DNA from: Hippopus hippopus
Lineage: Eukaryota > Mollusca > Bivalvia > Cardiida > Cardiidae
Length of the DNA: 64,000 nucleotides
Direction: 5' to 3'
NCBI GenBank assembly: GCA_946811185.2
Contig: OX328107.1
Coordinates: forward strand, 26,867,587 to 26,931,586
The notes below the pieces were generated by a model that saw nothing but the letters and a program-made list of their open reading frames with translations, was not told the DNA's origin and did no database searches. A program made the position numbers and the translations under genes. Every line of letters begins with the position of its first letter. Position 1 is the first letter of the stretch. Of this stretch, positions 1-10,713 are shown piece by piece.

Positions 1-327
1 TAAATGATAAATGATACGATAAGAAGAAACCCGTCTACAGTATGCTACAAGGAGATACATTTCACAAGATTTTTTTTTATAATTAAAATGCCACACGAAA
101 GTACAAGTTTAAAGTAACTGTCTACATTTCATTCCGAAATGAGAGAACTATAGCAAAAATCTTGCTGAGTAAAACGAATCGGATAGAAAGACATGTTTTC
201 TAGGAAATCATATGTGACTTTGACATTGATTCGGAATATTATGATAGGCTACAGCAACAATGAAAGTTCCTATTGCTAAATGACGTCACACATCACATGA
301 CCGTCGCTGTTGTCACTTTTTTTTCCA

Positions 328-549
328 ATTACCAGATTACCCCGTGTTTTAACAACCCAGAGGAAGAATAGGTGTGTGAAAACATGCAGGGAAAGGAGAA
401 AGTAATGGTCATTAGAATTTACTTCTTTTCCCACAGCGTATCTTTTCTATCCTCACATAGACAACGCCCACCATTTTAGGCACATTGAAATTGTCGTCTG
501 AAAATTCTTTCAGTATGGACAAATCTAAAATGTTGTCTGGTAGAGGTTT
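328..549 (+). mobile_element. Family A MITE, diverged copy
   Basis: It aligns along the family layout: left arm with GTTTTAACAACCCAGAGG, eroded central palindrome (GGAAAGGAGAAAGTAATGG / ACTTCTTTTCCCAC), right arm with GTCGTCTGAAAATTC and GACAAATCTAAAATG. Ends are eroded. A 61-codon ORF starting in the right arm is a by-product. Confidence 0.6.
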
Positions 550-766
550 AAGATGCAGCATTAAAACCGCCGCTGCGGACAATAGATTAATACGTTGCTG
601 CAGTGGCGACTTAATGTCTACACGGTTTTTATTTGACTACATGATAGATTCTTCTTCTGAAGTACTTTAACCACAATTGAAGAGCTTGAAGTTGTGAAGA
701 GGATGCGAAATTAATTGGGATTTATTATCCGGGGATTAGACTGAGAACCCTTCGTTTAATTGCCCC

Positions 767-1007
767 TCAAATCGATATTAGAAGGTCGACGGACACTTTG
801 CTCCATTTATTGCAATAGAGACACGACCTTTTATACCACCACTGCAATGGAAGCTTTCTGAAAACATGGTGAAAAAACGAACAATTCCATATAACATTTA
901 GTGTGCCTTTTCCTACAAAATTATCAATGCAATGTGAGACAGTCGCTCCCTGTTTCAGTAAACCTGTTATAGAGAATGATACATCTAAGAATAATTTGCA
1001 TTTTAAG
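767..1007. other. No gene recognised
   Basis: AT-rich filler between two family A copies. Two overlapping ORFs on opposite strands run across it into the neighbouring MITE and have no protein-like features. Confidence 0.4.
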
Positions 1008-1011
1008 TTAA

Positions 1012-1225
1012 CCTTTTCCCAACAGTTCCCTGTTTTAACGACCCTAAAGAAAGCATTGTGGGAAAAGGAGACAACGCTGGTAACCAGAACGTTCTTCTTT
1101 TCAAACAATGTTTTCTACTCCTTCAAAGACAGTTCCCATTATTTGTGCCACATATACTCGTAATTTGTCTCCTGCAAACGCTTTCAATTTTGACGAGTAT
1201 AAGTTTTTTGTCGTTTGATAATGGG
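1012..1225 (+). mobile_element. Family A MITE, near full length
   Basis: Left flank TTAA (1008-1011), left end CCTTTTCCCAACAG, core GTGGGAAAAGGAGACAACGC with a partly decayed opposite arm, right end TTTGATAATGGG before TTAG. Flanks fit a TTAA target with one change on the right. Confidence 0.75.
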
Positions 1226-1833
1226 TTAGAGGCTGACTTTGTAACTAGCAATAAATGTAACGAGAAATGGTAATACATTTTCTTTTATTATTATTATTAT
1301 TTGCCCAAGACATAAATCTAGAATGTTATTCATATTGATAGTCCTTCATTTTATCTAGGTATTCATCATCCTTTGTCCGCTGAATTGAAATTCATATGGA
1401 CCCACTAATCAAGTTTGATTTTTGCATAGTAAATCCTTGTTGAATGATTTGGTATCATAGAGTGTAGATCAGACTGCACGTATGTTAAGGCTCATCCTGA
1501 TCTATGCTCTTCGCAAAGGATATCAGAGGTTGCGGTTAGCAGTATTATGGACTAAATATTCATCAAAATGTGACATGAAATTGGGCAGGCAACGATTTTT
1601 ATCATGTTTTGTTTTAATGATATCAGTCAGAATCTGATAAGAAAAGGAAAAATATCAGACATATTAAAGTCCCTTGCAGTATTCCTAGCATTTCATAATT
1701 ATTGAAAGCAATTTAATCTAGTTTAAACTTTAAAAACTTTGCATAACTTTTATCTAACATTAGTTGTGTGATCAAAAGACATTCTAATGACTGCATCTCA
1801 GACACGTTACCTCGTAATTTAGAAGTGAAAATG

Positions 1834-2091
1834 AGCCATGCTTTGGCAAACAGGAGTTTGATCCATCTTCATGGTGCACTGTACCAAGCAAGTCATCATA
1901 TAATTATGGATCCATATAATCTATTCTGTCTGACAATTGGCTAAATCCTGAAGTAGACTAGTATTTGACACACAGAAAACTAACTAATAGCAAAAAGTTT
2001 CGACTCATGTCAGCCTGCGCGGACTGCGCAGGCTGACATGAGTTGATACTTTTTGCAGATGCATAAAACCTCGTTTTCACAGAGCAAGGCT
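1834..2091 (+). mobile_element. Family B MITE
   Basis: Left end AGCCATGCTTTGGCAAA, internal ACCAAGCAAGTCATCATATA and AATAGCAAAAAGTTTCGAC, palindromic core at about 2007-2042 (CAGCCTGCGCGGACTGCGCA part visible), right end CACAGAGCAAGGCT. Non-coding. Confidence 0.8.
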
Positions 2092-2830
2092 TAATTATCT
2101 TATTCAACAAAGTTACACGTATTGTATAAAGAAGAAATTGGAACAGATGGATGAAATCTTACATGGTTCCTCTCCTTAAACTGCTTGGGAAACTGTTTGT
2201 TTTGCAATATTTGTTAGATTCTTAACATGTTCCTTTGTGTTAGTAAATGTACTTCTAAGTTTTTCACTCTTCACTTTAAGCCTTTACCACACAGTCCTGA
2301 TATTTAATGAAATCGAGGAATCAGCCTATTGAAACATATTGGGAACTTACCACACCATGTTTTCTAACCTTTGAAAAGGCTAGTCGAATTACTTGAGGCA
2401 CATTAATGCATCCATGGTTTGATTCTGTTGTATTATCTTGATAGAAAATACAATAATATAAACATGTTTTTTTACATAAAATACTTTTTTTTTGCACTAA
2501 CTATCCTTAATTGTATCTTTTTTTACGTTAACTCTGTAATATACTGCCCCAACAAATCAGGGATACCATTTGAAAGTTGTTTTTTTTTAATCCAGATTAA
2601 AAAGATTAAAAAGTTCTTTCTTGTGATGCGTCTTTCTTCGAAAATAGTCATTTACTGTGATAAGTCATACTTCAAATAGTCATAAGTTGTGATAAATCAT
2701 TTTTAATTAACTGTGATTTTGTGAATTATGAGGCATGTCCTCCTATGTCATATTTTTTTTTTTCATTCCAAGGACTACAATATGTTGTCATATATTTTAT
2801 ACAGAAATGAATCTGTCTATCTATCAAACT
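2092..2830. other. AT-rich, no gene or repeat family recognised
   Basis: Contains poly-T runs and a chance 86-codon ORF (2419-2679) of low-complexity composition (Phe/Ile/Tyr-rich), not considered a gene. Confidence 0.4.
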
Positions 2831-2849
2831 ACATGTACCTTTGAGAACA

Positions 2850-3035
2850 TGTTTTACATGAACTTCCCGTAAAAGTATTTTTACATGAACTACCCTAAAA
2901 TGCATCATTTTTTAAACATGAACTATCCTTAACTGTGTCCTATTTTTCCCCAAATATGAACTACCCTTCGATGCATTTTTTCATATGAAAATACCCTTAA
3001 ATGTATTTTAACCACATGAACTACCCTTCAGAGTA
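2850..3035 (+). repeat. Degenerate short tandem repeat (about 26-37 bp units)
   Basis: About six irregular units each contain a version of CATGAACTACCCTTAAATG followed by a T-rich spacer (anchors near 2858, 2884, 2917, 2953, 2982, 3013). Copies differ in spacing and sequence, so the array is old. It abuts a family A copy. Confidence 0.6.
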
Positions 3036-3057
3036 CCAGTTTTAGGGGCACTTTTAG

Positions 3058-3261
3058 CTCTTTACCATACAACCCTGTATTTTCATGACCCTGAAAATAA
3101 AGACTTTTAAATATTTGTGGAAAAAATGCTGGTAAAAAATGCTGGTCCTTTCCCCACAATATTTTCTATCCTTTCACAGGCAAATTCAATCATTACTTAA
3201 TTTATCGGCTACAAATGCTTTTAACTCGGATGAGTCTAAAATTTTGCACTTTGGAAAAGAG
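3058..3261 (+). mobile_element. Family A MITE with deleted core
   Basis: Left end CTCTTTACCATACAAC, right end GGAAAAGAG before TTAG. The palindromic centre is reduced and rearranged to a direct repeat of AAAAAATGCTGGT (3121-3146). Confidence 0.65.
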
Positions 3262-3752
3262 TTAGGTGGCGTAACGAGTGTATATTTATCTATTCACGTA
3301 ATCGGTACAAATTGGAAGTTTGCAAGGTGATATCGCTACAAGACAAGCTGACCACTGCCCACTGGCTATTTCACCGTGTCCACGTAGATAAGTAACTAAT
3401 CATACGCTAATTTGATCTTTTGTCCGTTCTACTCCTTTTTCGCTATGATGGACACTTGACACTAGAGATAAAGATGGGTTATTGACAGAATGGAATGTCG
3501 GATTTACGCCATCTTGTTCTGAGCTTTTGAAAATCTTGGACAAAACGTTTTACACATTCGATACACTGCTAATTGAAAGCTCTCCTTTTCGGCTTAAATA
3601 ATAATTATAGAGCGGCGAAAACTAGAGTTTTTCCAAGGTACGAAAACCTTTATGACGAATAAATTGTTCCTTTTGTTTGATCCAAAGTGCGGCAAATGCT
3701 TTACTTTCATATAATTCATCACCTTCATTCGTACTCCCAACCAAATCTTGAA

Positions 3753-3984
3753 CCTTTTTCAACACAATCCCGAGTTTCAACGACCCTGAGAAAGACAGTT
3801 TTTGAAAACATAGTGGGAACAGGAGAAAATGCCGGTAACCAGCATTTTCTCCTTTTCCCATGATGTTTTTTCTCTTTCCAAAAAAAAAAAAAAAAAATTC
3901 ATTCTTGAGTCACGTTTACTTTTTCGCCTATAGAGCTTTCAATTTTGATTGGTTTAGATCTAATATTTTTTCTTCTATAAAGAG
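3753..3984 (+). mobile_element. Family A MITE
   Basis: Left end CCTTTTTCAACACAATCCCG, intact core around GCCGGTAACCAGC, an expanded A run (3878-3897) in the right arm, and right end CTATAAAGAG followed by TTAA (3985-3988). Confidence 0.75.
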
Positions 3985-4094
3985 TTAAGCACGCCAATAG
4001 AAGCTTTCTGCCTGAGAGTCTCAACTTCAAGTCTCAGTGGCCCACTTCCGCTAAAGCCAAATGTCCTGAACCCCTTGTTACCAGTCATCGTCTA

Positions 4095-4301
4095 TCAATT
4101 ACAAGCCGAGAAACTTTCAGACTTGTTCAAATTTAAAGCATTTGCAGACCGTAAATTAGATGTCACCTACAGGATGTTACTTTGAAAGGGTAAAAAATAT
4201 GGTTAGAAAAGGAGAAAATTTGACTACCAAGACTTTCTACTTTTCCTACGTTCTAAAACGCCCTCTTCGTAAGTTAAAACAAGGGATTGTTTGGTAAAGA
4301 G
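4095..4301 (-). mobile_element. Family A MITE, decayed core
   Basis: Reverse orientation: GACTTGTTCAAATTTAAAGC, then a weak core (AAGGAGAAAATTTGACTACC), then AACAAGGGATTGTTTGGTAAAGAG. The left end is eroded. Confidence 0.6.
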
Positions 4302-4551
4302 TGAAGTCACTTCCAGACAAATACGATTCCTACATCCATGTGTAATACCGTTTTTGGCAAAGGAGCAAATAAGTGAAATAACTGATACAAATCACGGCTA
4401 CATATGCCACAATATCTTGTATTTGCTAAAAAAAAACTTTTTTTCTTCATCTTCTTTCTCTAAAGTAGTGCCTATTTTGTCAAAATCTACAGTAAGTTAT
4501 GTCTAAGAATAGCTTGTAAAGAACTGGAACAGTACCGTGTTTCCACGAGGC

Positions 4552-4785
4552 GAAGTAGTTTAGTTTAAACATATTTATTTTACATAGATTGAGAAACAAG
4601 TTCTTACAACTTACACTTATCTCTCTCGACTCAGCCTCCTAGAAACCACACCAGTACTCGCCCCTAATATGTAGGCCAATGAAACATCCCAAAGTTGACA
4701 CCCGCTCCCGGGTCTCGAACTCAGGACCATTTGGTTATGAGGCCGACGCTCTACCTCACAACTACAGACACCACTAAGTAGTGAT
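4552..4785 (-). mobile_element. tRNA-derived SINE (minus strand)
   Basis: On the minus strand a tRNA-like head contains a box A (TAGTTGTGAGGTAGAGC, 4747-4763) and box B (GAGTTCGAGACC), separated by an anticodon-like loop reading CTCATAA, suggesting a tRNA-Met (CAU) ancestor. It is followed by an unrelated body and an AT-rich 3' end near 4552. It is not a functional tRNA: no clean acceptor stem or CCA-adjacent structure. The element boundary at the 3' end is approximate. Confidence 0.55.
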
Positions 4786-4824
4786 GTTTACCTGGAAAAC
4801 TGAGATAGGGTCTCTGTTGGTCAA

Positions 4825-5047
4825 CCCTTTACCAAACAAGCCCTGGTTTTAACGACCCTGGGAAAGAAGCCTTTTGAAAACATTGATGGAAAAGGAGAAA
4901 ATGCTGGTAACCAGCATTTTCTCCTTTTCCAACAATGTTTTCTACTTTATCAAGGACAAACTCGGCCGTTTGAGCCACTTTTGAATTGTCGTCTGCAAAT
5001 GTTCTCAATTTGGCCAAGTCTAAAAAAATTTGTTGTTTGGTAAAGGT
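4825..5047 (+). mobile_element. Family A MITE, near full length
   Basis: Left TCAA then CCCTTTACCAAACAAG; core GGAAAAGGAGAAAATGCTGG with a complementary arm; right TTGTTTGGTAAAGGT before TTAA. Flanks TCAA/TTAA are a one-change TTAA pair. Confidence 0.85.
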
Positions 5048-5074
5048 TTAATACACTTTGGAGGAAGAACTTAA

Positions 5075-5262
5075 CCCTTAACCTGCTAAATAAGTGAAAT
5101 GAAACTTTCAAGCTGATTGTAAGAACCCAATTGTTGCTATTTCATTTTGCTAGTTTTGGGGGAGAAACACCTCCTTATCTGACAGCGTCGATCCAAGATA
5201 CTGTGCAGTCTGATCTTGATCTACATTGTCTGCAACAGGTCTTGCCTAGCAGCCCCTAAGAA
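5075..5262 (+). mobile_element. Family D MITE
   Basis: Left flank TTAA (5071-5074), end CCCTTAACCTGCTAAATAAG, internal GAAATGAAACTTTCAA, partly eroded hairpin core ending CTGTGCAGTCTGATCTTGAT, right end AGCCCCTAAG near ATTAA. Non-coding. Confidence 0.7.
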
Positions 5263-5869
5263 ATTAATTTTTAAAAAGAAATACAGCCGTGTACATAAAA
5301 ACATGCACTATATTAGTAAACTGATTACTGTGACCTCCAAATAATGTTTATCTAAAAACTTTGGTAATGGAGATACTGAAAAGCCATGACTAGTCTTTGG
5401 AAATTATACCCAGACTATATACCATCATCTTTTTATCGGTTGAATTGCCAACTCCATCCTGCCAGTGCAGACGGCCATAAATTTATATCTCTGTATAGAT
5501 CTGGGTTTATCTTCATAATCACCTGTACAGACTAATTATGATGGCCAGATTATTACAAAATGATATTCATCTTCGATATCCATTTATTGTTTGTTTGTTT
5601 GGTGACCTACGCACTTTTTCAACACAAACTTATGTTTTTCGGTAGCAGTTCACTGATGATTAATTTCATGCTTCATTGGTTGATTGGGGTGCCTTGTGAC
5701 ATTGTGTTTAAGAAGGGGGCTGTAACCCTGGGGTTGCGAATTGAATTTCTGTTGGAGACCATCTTACACAGAGTGTCCGTGTGCAAGATGTTTTTCTTTG
5801 GCTTTATGACAGATGAGCCGTAGCATAATAATGGTACAGTTGGTGATAAGTGACTGAAATTCTTTTTAA
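5263..5869. other. No gene or repeat family recognised
   Basis: Single-copy-looking sequence with an 87-codon ORF (5560-5823) rich in Phe/Leu. It is hydrophobic but lacks a convincing start context or splice support, so it is left unassigned. Confidence 0.3.
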
Positions 5870-6055
5870 CCCTTTACCAAACAATCCCGAGTTTTCACGA
5901 CCTAAAGGAAAGAGGGCTTCGAAAACAAAGGAGAAAATGCTGGTAACCTTTATCAACAATGTTTTCTACGTTTTCAAAGAAAAATTTATCACTTAAACCA
6001 CAGTTCATATGTCGTCTGCAAATTCTGTGAAATTTGACAAGTCCAAAATGTCCAT
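5870..6055 (+). mobile_element. Family A MITE, internally deleted and 3'-eroded
   Basis: Left TTAA (5866-5869) and CCCTTTACCAAACAATCCCG are intact. The right half of the palindrome is deleted (CTGGTAACC runs straight into CAACAATGTTTTC). The right end is lost after GACAAGTCCAAAATGTC. Confidence 0.7.
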
Positions 6056-6088
6056 GGACACATTCACCAGTGATAATTAATTCATAAA

Positions 6089-6351
6089 TGGCCTGCAACA
6101 GGCGAAAAGGGGCATTCGGACATTTGCGTAAAGTGTCGTCTCGGATAAGCCTGCGCAGTCCGCGCAGGCTAATCCGAAACGACACTTTCCGTTTCTATTT
6201 AATTTTCTGTTTTGCGCAAGTCTACTGTAGCACAAAATCTAATGTAGTCGTAAAGTACCGTCTCGGATTAGCCTGTGCGGAGTGCGCAGGCTGATCCGAG
6301 TCGACACTTTACGCAAATGTCCGAATGCCCCTTTTCGCGTGTTGCAAGCCA
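6089..6351 (+). mobile_element. Family C MITE, full length
   Basis: Ends TGGCCTGCAACAGGCGAAAA and its complement (ending TTGCAAGCCA) enclose two hairpins, each flanked by GTAAAGTGTCGTCTCGG-type arms, with a spacer containing GTTTTGCGCAAGTCTACTG. No coding content; ORFs through it are artefacts. Confidence 0.85.
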
Positions 6352-6365
6352 AATTATTATCATAT

Positions 6366-6440
6366 TCCAAATTCCATGATTAGCCACCTGATTAAGTAAA
6401 ACAGAACGTCTCAGCCAATCATATGGATCGTCTTTAAATT
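6366..6440 (+). repeat. Fragment related to family E foldback
   Basis: TTAGCCACCTGATTAAG...AGCCAATCATATGG resembles the block at 29483-29560 (TAGCCACCTGACTGGC...ACCAATCAGG). Low identity. Confidence 0.35.
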
Positions 6441-6606
6441 TAAGTATTATAATGATACTTAAAAATTGTCCTTGAATACCAAGATAAAGGATTTAGTGTG
6501 CTCAGAGCGACCTACAGACTTCGTAATTACAGGACAGGCTAATTACCTTATGTCAAACATTTGGGTCATTACTTCCCTACGGGTACAGGTATTAGTAATA
6601 TATATC

Positions 6607-6869
6607 AGCCATGCTTTGTGAAAAGGGGGTAGTTCATGCATCTTCGTGGTGCATTATGCTGAGCAAGTTTTCACATAATTACAGATCCATAAAATCCATA
6701 CGGTCTTATAATCGACTGGATCTGGAGATAGGATACTCCTTTGCCACGCAGAAAATTTATACATAGCAAAAACATTCGACTCATGGCATCCTCTGCGGAC
6801 TGCGCAGGCTGAAATGGGTTGATACTTTTTGCAGATGCTTCAGGCCCCCATTTCACAGAGCATATAGCT
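6607..6869 (+). mobile_element. Family B MITE
   Basis: Left AGCCATGCTTTGTGAAAAGG, internal CACATAATTACAGATCC, core with TGCGGACTGCGCAGGCTGA (left arm damaged), right TTTCACAGAGCATATAGCT. Flanked by TATAT on the left and ATAT near the right end. Confidence 0.75.
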
Positions 6870-7301
6870 CATATTATTTGTTCATTCAGTCACCAGTCTT
6901 AAGTTCCATTGTTATGGAAAGCTTCTAAGATCGAAAAGAACGGAGCTCTTTTTTAGCTTTCTAACTTGACTGAAAGAGCTAGACAGTATTCACAAGAACA
7001 ATTGGACAAAAACGTCGAAACATCATGGGAAAAACCCATAATTGGTACTGATGGCTGAGCCAATGAGGCATTCCGCATGTTTGTTATCAGCGCCATGTCC
7101 CATCTTAAACATCACCGCTGAAATGACGTCTGCGCGACAGACAAATAACCCCGTCCCACCAGATACAGCCCTGGGGCTATAGCGTTCAAATACAACGGCG
7201 ATTCTCAACTCATTTGAAATCCAAGAACCTGTTATTGAGCTATCAGTCAACGCGCCCCAGTCGCTACCATGGTCTTGACAATTGCTTTGCCCCTTTTCTA
7301 A

Positions 7302-7502
7302 CCCTTAGGCTGCTACGCGACCCAAAGAAAATTTGCGGACAGTGTAGATTAAGATCAGACTGCACAGAACGTGCAGTCTGATTTTAGATCTACACTGTCT
7401 GATTGGGAGATTTTTTACCCCCCAAAATACCTATAAAATAGCAAATTTTGGATTCTTACTACCGGTTGAAAGTTTCATTTCACTTACTTAGCAGGTTAAG
7501 GG
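7302..7502 (-). mobile_element. Family D MITE, full length
   Basis: Ends CCCTTAGGCTGC (left) and CAGGTTAAGGG (right), flanked by CTAA (7298-7301) and TTAA (7503-7506). The core is a well-preserved hairpin (GATCAGACTGCACAGAACG at 7353-7371 with its complement up to 7401). CCCTTAGACTT follows the right TTAA, so a second D end abuts. Confidence 0.8.
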
Positions 7503-7526
7503 TTAACCCTTAGACTTTTGAATGCA

Positions 7527-7577
7527 ATAAAACCTGTCTTGGTGGCCAACACGTTACCACTGAGCCAGGCAGGACCC
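7527..7577 (-). repeat. tRNA-SINE head fragment
   Basis: On the minus strand GGGGTCCTGCCTGGCTCAG and GGTAACGTG form a box A-like start matching the head of the SINE at 50685. Box B is not recognisable. Confidence 0.4.
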
Positions 7578-7700
7578 CTTAGTAACCTTCATTAGGCCAG
7601 CATACATTCCAAGAGAAGGCAAACATGTTGTAAATATACCTATGCTAAGCAAACCTGTCTAAGAAGTGTCCATTAGTGTCCCTTCCATGGGCTTGTTTAA

Positions 7701-7922
7701 ACGCTTTGTCACACAATCCCGACTTTTAACGACCCTGAAAAGGTAAAATTTTGAAAACATTGTGGGAAAAGGAGAAAATGCTGGTAACCAGCATTTTCTC
7801 CTTTTCCAACAATGTTTTATAATCTTTCAGAAACAAATACATTAACATGAGCAACATCTGATTTGATGTTTGCGAAAGATTTCAATTTTGACGAGTCTAA
7901 AATTTTGTCATCCGATAAAGGG
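7701..7922 (+). mobile_element. Family A MITE
   Basis: Left TTAA (7697-7700) then ACGCTTTGTCACACAATCCC, perfect core around GCTGGTAACCAGC, right CCGATAAAGGG before TTAT. Confidence 0.8.
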
Positions 7923-7945
7923 TTATATAGGTTGGACTGTAAATA

Positions 7946-8080
7946 GTAACCAGCATTTTCTCCTTTTCCCGCAATGTTTACTACCCTACAAAAGACAGAG
8001 TTCATCATTTGAGTTACATTTATTTTGTCTTCTGCGCATGTTTTTTGGTCTAGTCCAAAATTTTGCTGTGCAGTAAAGAG
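7946..8080 (+). mobile_element. Family A MITE, right half only
   Basis: Starts inside the core (GTAACCAGCATTTTCTCC) and runs to GTGCAGTAAAGAG before TTAA (8081-8084). It lies 23 bp after the previous copy in the same orientation, so the pair may be a broken head-to-tail dimer. Confidence 0.75.
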
Positions 8081-8129
8081 TTAATCGTAGAAAAAAGTGC
8101 GACTTTAAATTTTTTTTGATCAGAATCAC

Positions 8130-8420
8130 TCACAAATTGTTGGACAGTGTAGACCCAAGATCAGACTCAATGTTCTCTACAGTCCGATCTTGATCTACGT
8201 TGTACTGCAAATGTCTTGCAGGTCGCGTTCAGTATTGACATTTGACCCCTTTTTTTAGCCCTTTGAGTGCAGAGCAATCTTGCTTATGTTGATAGGGTAG
8301 ATCATGCTTAAACTGCACAAGTGCATACTAATCTTGGATATACACTGGCTGGTGTTAGGTAAAATATTCTGACCCCCCCCAAAAAGCACCCAGGAAATCG
8401 CAACAACTTCTTTTCATAGA
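8130..8420. mobile_element. Two decayed family D pieces
   Basis: Hairpin remnants GACAGTGTAGACCCAAGATC...CCGATCTTGATCTACG (8149-8200) and AGGGTAGATCATGC...CTAATCTTGGATATACACTGG (8294-8350). The second is preceded by AGCCCTTTGAGTG. Boundaries approximate. Confidence 0.45.
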
Positions 8421-8533
8421 TCTGGTATTTCCTTTTATTATGACACTTTATCACGATTTTTAGTTCGATTTTCCATGAAGCAGGCAACGAGAGTGACTGA
8501 TATAAGGTGTATGAATTCTTTTCGCAATCGATT

Positions 8534-8620
8534 GTAAATAGCATTTTCTCCTTTTCCCATATTGTTTTCAAAAGCCTCCTCCTCAAGGTCGTTGAAACTC
8601 GGGATTGTGTCACCGGTAAA
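8534..8620 (-). mobile_element. Family A MITE fragment
   Basis: Half core GCATTTTCTCCTTTTCCC then GTTGAAACTCGGGATTGTGTC and GGTAAAG, followed by a T run that replaces the end. Confidence 0.65.
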
Positions 8621-9342
8621 GTTTTTTTTTTTTCTTTCTTTTGAGGACAACGAAAGCTTCAAATGCATCTATCACCCATCATCAATGAAATCGGAAAATT
8701 TAACTTGGGGGGAAAAAGGAAAAGGTGTTTTGGGTTTTAATATATTGACATTCCTTCTTATAAAGATATACATGTACCGCCATAACTGACGCTGAGATAA
8801 CAAGCATACCAAGGTTAGCCAGTGGGTGGGGTTGGGCGTAAAGGTTTCGATTTGACCCCCTAACTGGTAATTACAGACTTGCATCTATCCCCACTTGCAA
8901 ATAATCGTAACAATGATCCAATTTTCGTCACCTGTCTTTCTTTCCATTCGATTGAAGAAAGTGACAAACGCCGCTGTGGCAGCCATGTTACAAAATACTG
9001 TGTAACGTGAGATTCAGCGAGACCTGATCTGCTTCCGTTTTTGTCCTCGCTAAAACGGTAATTACTATCTTCGTACAGTTCGTGTGGCGTCCGCAGAATG
9101 ATACAAGAACCAAAACTAAGACCACATTAAATGCACGTTAAAATCATGTCGGTTTGGGCTTTTTTTACGAGAAGATATTTTAGATAACGTGCACGTGAAA
9201 ACGGAAGTAATTCTTTTTCTTACTGCATGTCGAAGCACGAAACTGATAACAGTTATGTCAGTTTACAAAACTTTTTTAGTGTCGTTCTATAAAGTAAAAG
9301 ATTGGCATTTTATCGCGCATCGTTCTGGTTACTTGCTAACCT

Positions 9343-9455
9343 AGGTCCGTATTAACCAACCATTCTTAAGAACATTCTGTCTTATTTTCCAACACTTTCT
9401 AAATTTGAAAGTAACCCAACTTCTGATAGGCTAAATAAAAAAATGTTAATGTTAC
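9343..9455 (+). mobile_element. Family E foldback, half element
   Basis: GGTCCGTATTAACCAACC and TTCTTAAGAACATTC, then TTTCTAAATTTGAAAGTAAC and ACTTCTGATAGGCTAAA match the left arm of the copy at 27807. The right arm is missing. Confidence 0.6.
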
Positions 9456-9682
9456 TGTTAGTAATATGCATCTTAACCAACCAACTCAGCTGAAGTCAGA
9501 AAAATTAGTTCGTTAGCAGATTCGAGCAAAATAAGACATTGAAGTTTTTTTTTTGGGGGGGGGGGCCTGTTTCAGTCATAACTTCCTGATACAAATTTGC
9601 AACTGACACGTCTGAAAAAGTGCTCAGTAAGATACGGACAATCAAAATGAATTTAGGTAAAGTAACATACCGCAACATAATA

Positions 9683-9945
9683 TGGCCTGCAACACGCGAA
9701 AAGGGACATTCGGACATTTGCGTACAGCGTCGTCTCGGATCAGCCTGCGCACTCTGCGCAGGCTAATCCGAAACGACACTTTCAGTTTCATGTAATTCTG
9801 TGTTTGCGCGAGTCTACTGTAGGGGAAAAAATCAATCGTAGTCGTAAAGTGCCGTCTCGGATTAGCCTGCTCGGACTGCGCAGGCTGATCCGAGACGACA
9901 CTTTACGCAAAAGGCCGAATGCCCCTTTTCGTGTGTTGCAGGCCA
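9683..9945 (+). mobile_element. Family C MITE, full length
   Basis: TGGCCTGCAACACGCGAAAA to its complement ending GTTGCAGGCCA; both hairpins are intact. Flanks read ATA on the left and TATA on the right, compatible with a TA-type duplication but not decisive. Confidence 0.88.
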
Positions 9946-10199
9946 TATAATCTTTATTTGGAATTAAATACAAAACATATTTATAGCCACTACAGATTAC
10001 ACTTTCAATAAGTACAAGAAGTGAAAAAATATGAGTACAACTGAAAAACAATAAATATGTGAGAGGCAGTGCAAGGAGTAGTTCATTTTTTTTTTTTTTA
10101 ATAAAGGAATATGGAAAGAACAAATAGAAATTGCATGGAAACCAAACAAAATTAAAAAAAAAAAGTTATACAGTACTAAAACTCTAAGATGTTAAGTGC

Positions 10200-10285
10200 G
10201 TTTAAATGCAACGTTGTGGCCGGTGTGGATCAGGATCAGAGTGCACACAATGCGCAATCCGGTCACCGATCCACAATGTCGTGTA
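10200..10285. mobile_element. Decayed family D core
   Basis: GGTGTGGATCAGGATCAGAG...GCGCAATCCGGTCACCGATC preserves the hairpin plan with many changes. Confidence 0.4.
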
Positions 10286-10455
10286 AGTAAAGACTTCGAA
10301 CAGTGATTACATGAATACACGTTAAAACATCGTGGTAAACTAAGAAATTGTTCGTTCGGAGCAATTTCTCACTTTGCCACTTTGTTTTCAAAATGATTCT
10401 GCTACAGGACGCGAAAAAGAAAAATCGTTTGCAAGATTGTAATGAGTTAAAAATT

Positions 10456-10713
10456 AGCCATGCTCTGGCAAAAGGGGGGTTAAATGCATATCCATAATAA
10501 TTGATACCAAGCAAGTAATCATATTATTATCCATCCATACAATCAGTTCTGTCTAACAACCAACTGAATGACGAGGTAAACTAGTCCTTGGACATGCAAA
10601 AATTAACCAATAGTAAAATGTTTCGACTCATGTCAGCCTGCGCGGACTGCGCAGGCTGACATGGTTCAATACTTTTTGCAGATATATAAAGCCTCCTTTT
10701 CACAGAGTATGTC
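10456..10713 (+). mobile_element. Family B MITE
   Basis: Left AGCCATGCTCTGGCAAAAGG, core at about 10627-10664 intact (CAGCCTGCGCGGACTGCGCA), right TTTTCACAGAGTATGTCT. Confidence 0.82.

Noticed and set aside
1440..1510. Further family D copy
   Set aside because: Only GTGTAGATCAGACTGCACG is convincing; the complementary arm is too diverged.
4711..4771. Functional tRNA-Met (minus strand)
   Set aside because: Good internal promoter boxes and CAT loop, but no proper acceptor stem, and it is fused to a SINE body.
6088..6294. Arg/Ser-rich small protein (also at 49465-49895 and 9788-10123)
   Set aside because: Translation of the family C MITE in various frames.
1834..10713. GC-rich hairpins resembling rho-independent terminators
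   Set aside because: They are the cores of repeated MITEs with terminal repeats, in a sequence of eukaryotic character; no U-tract termination context or operons.
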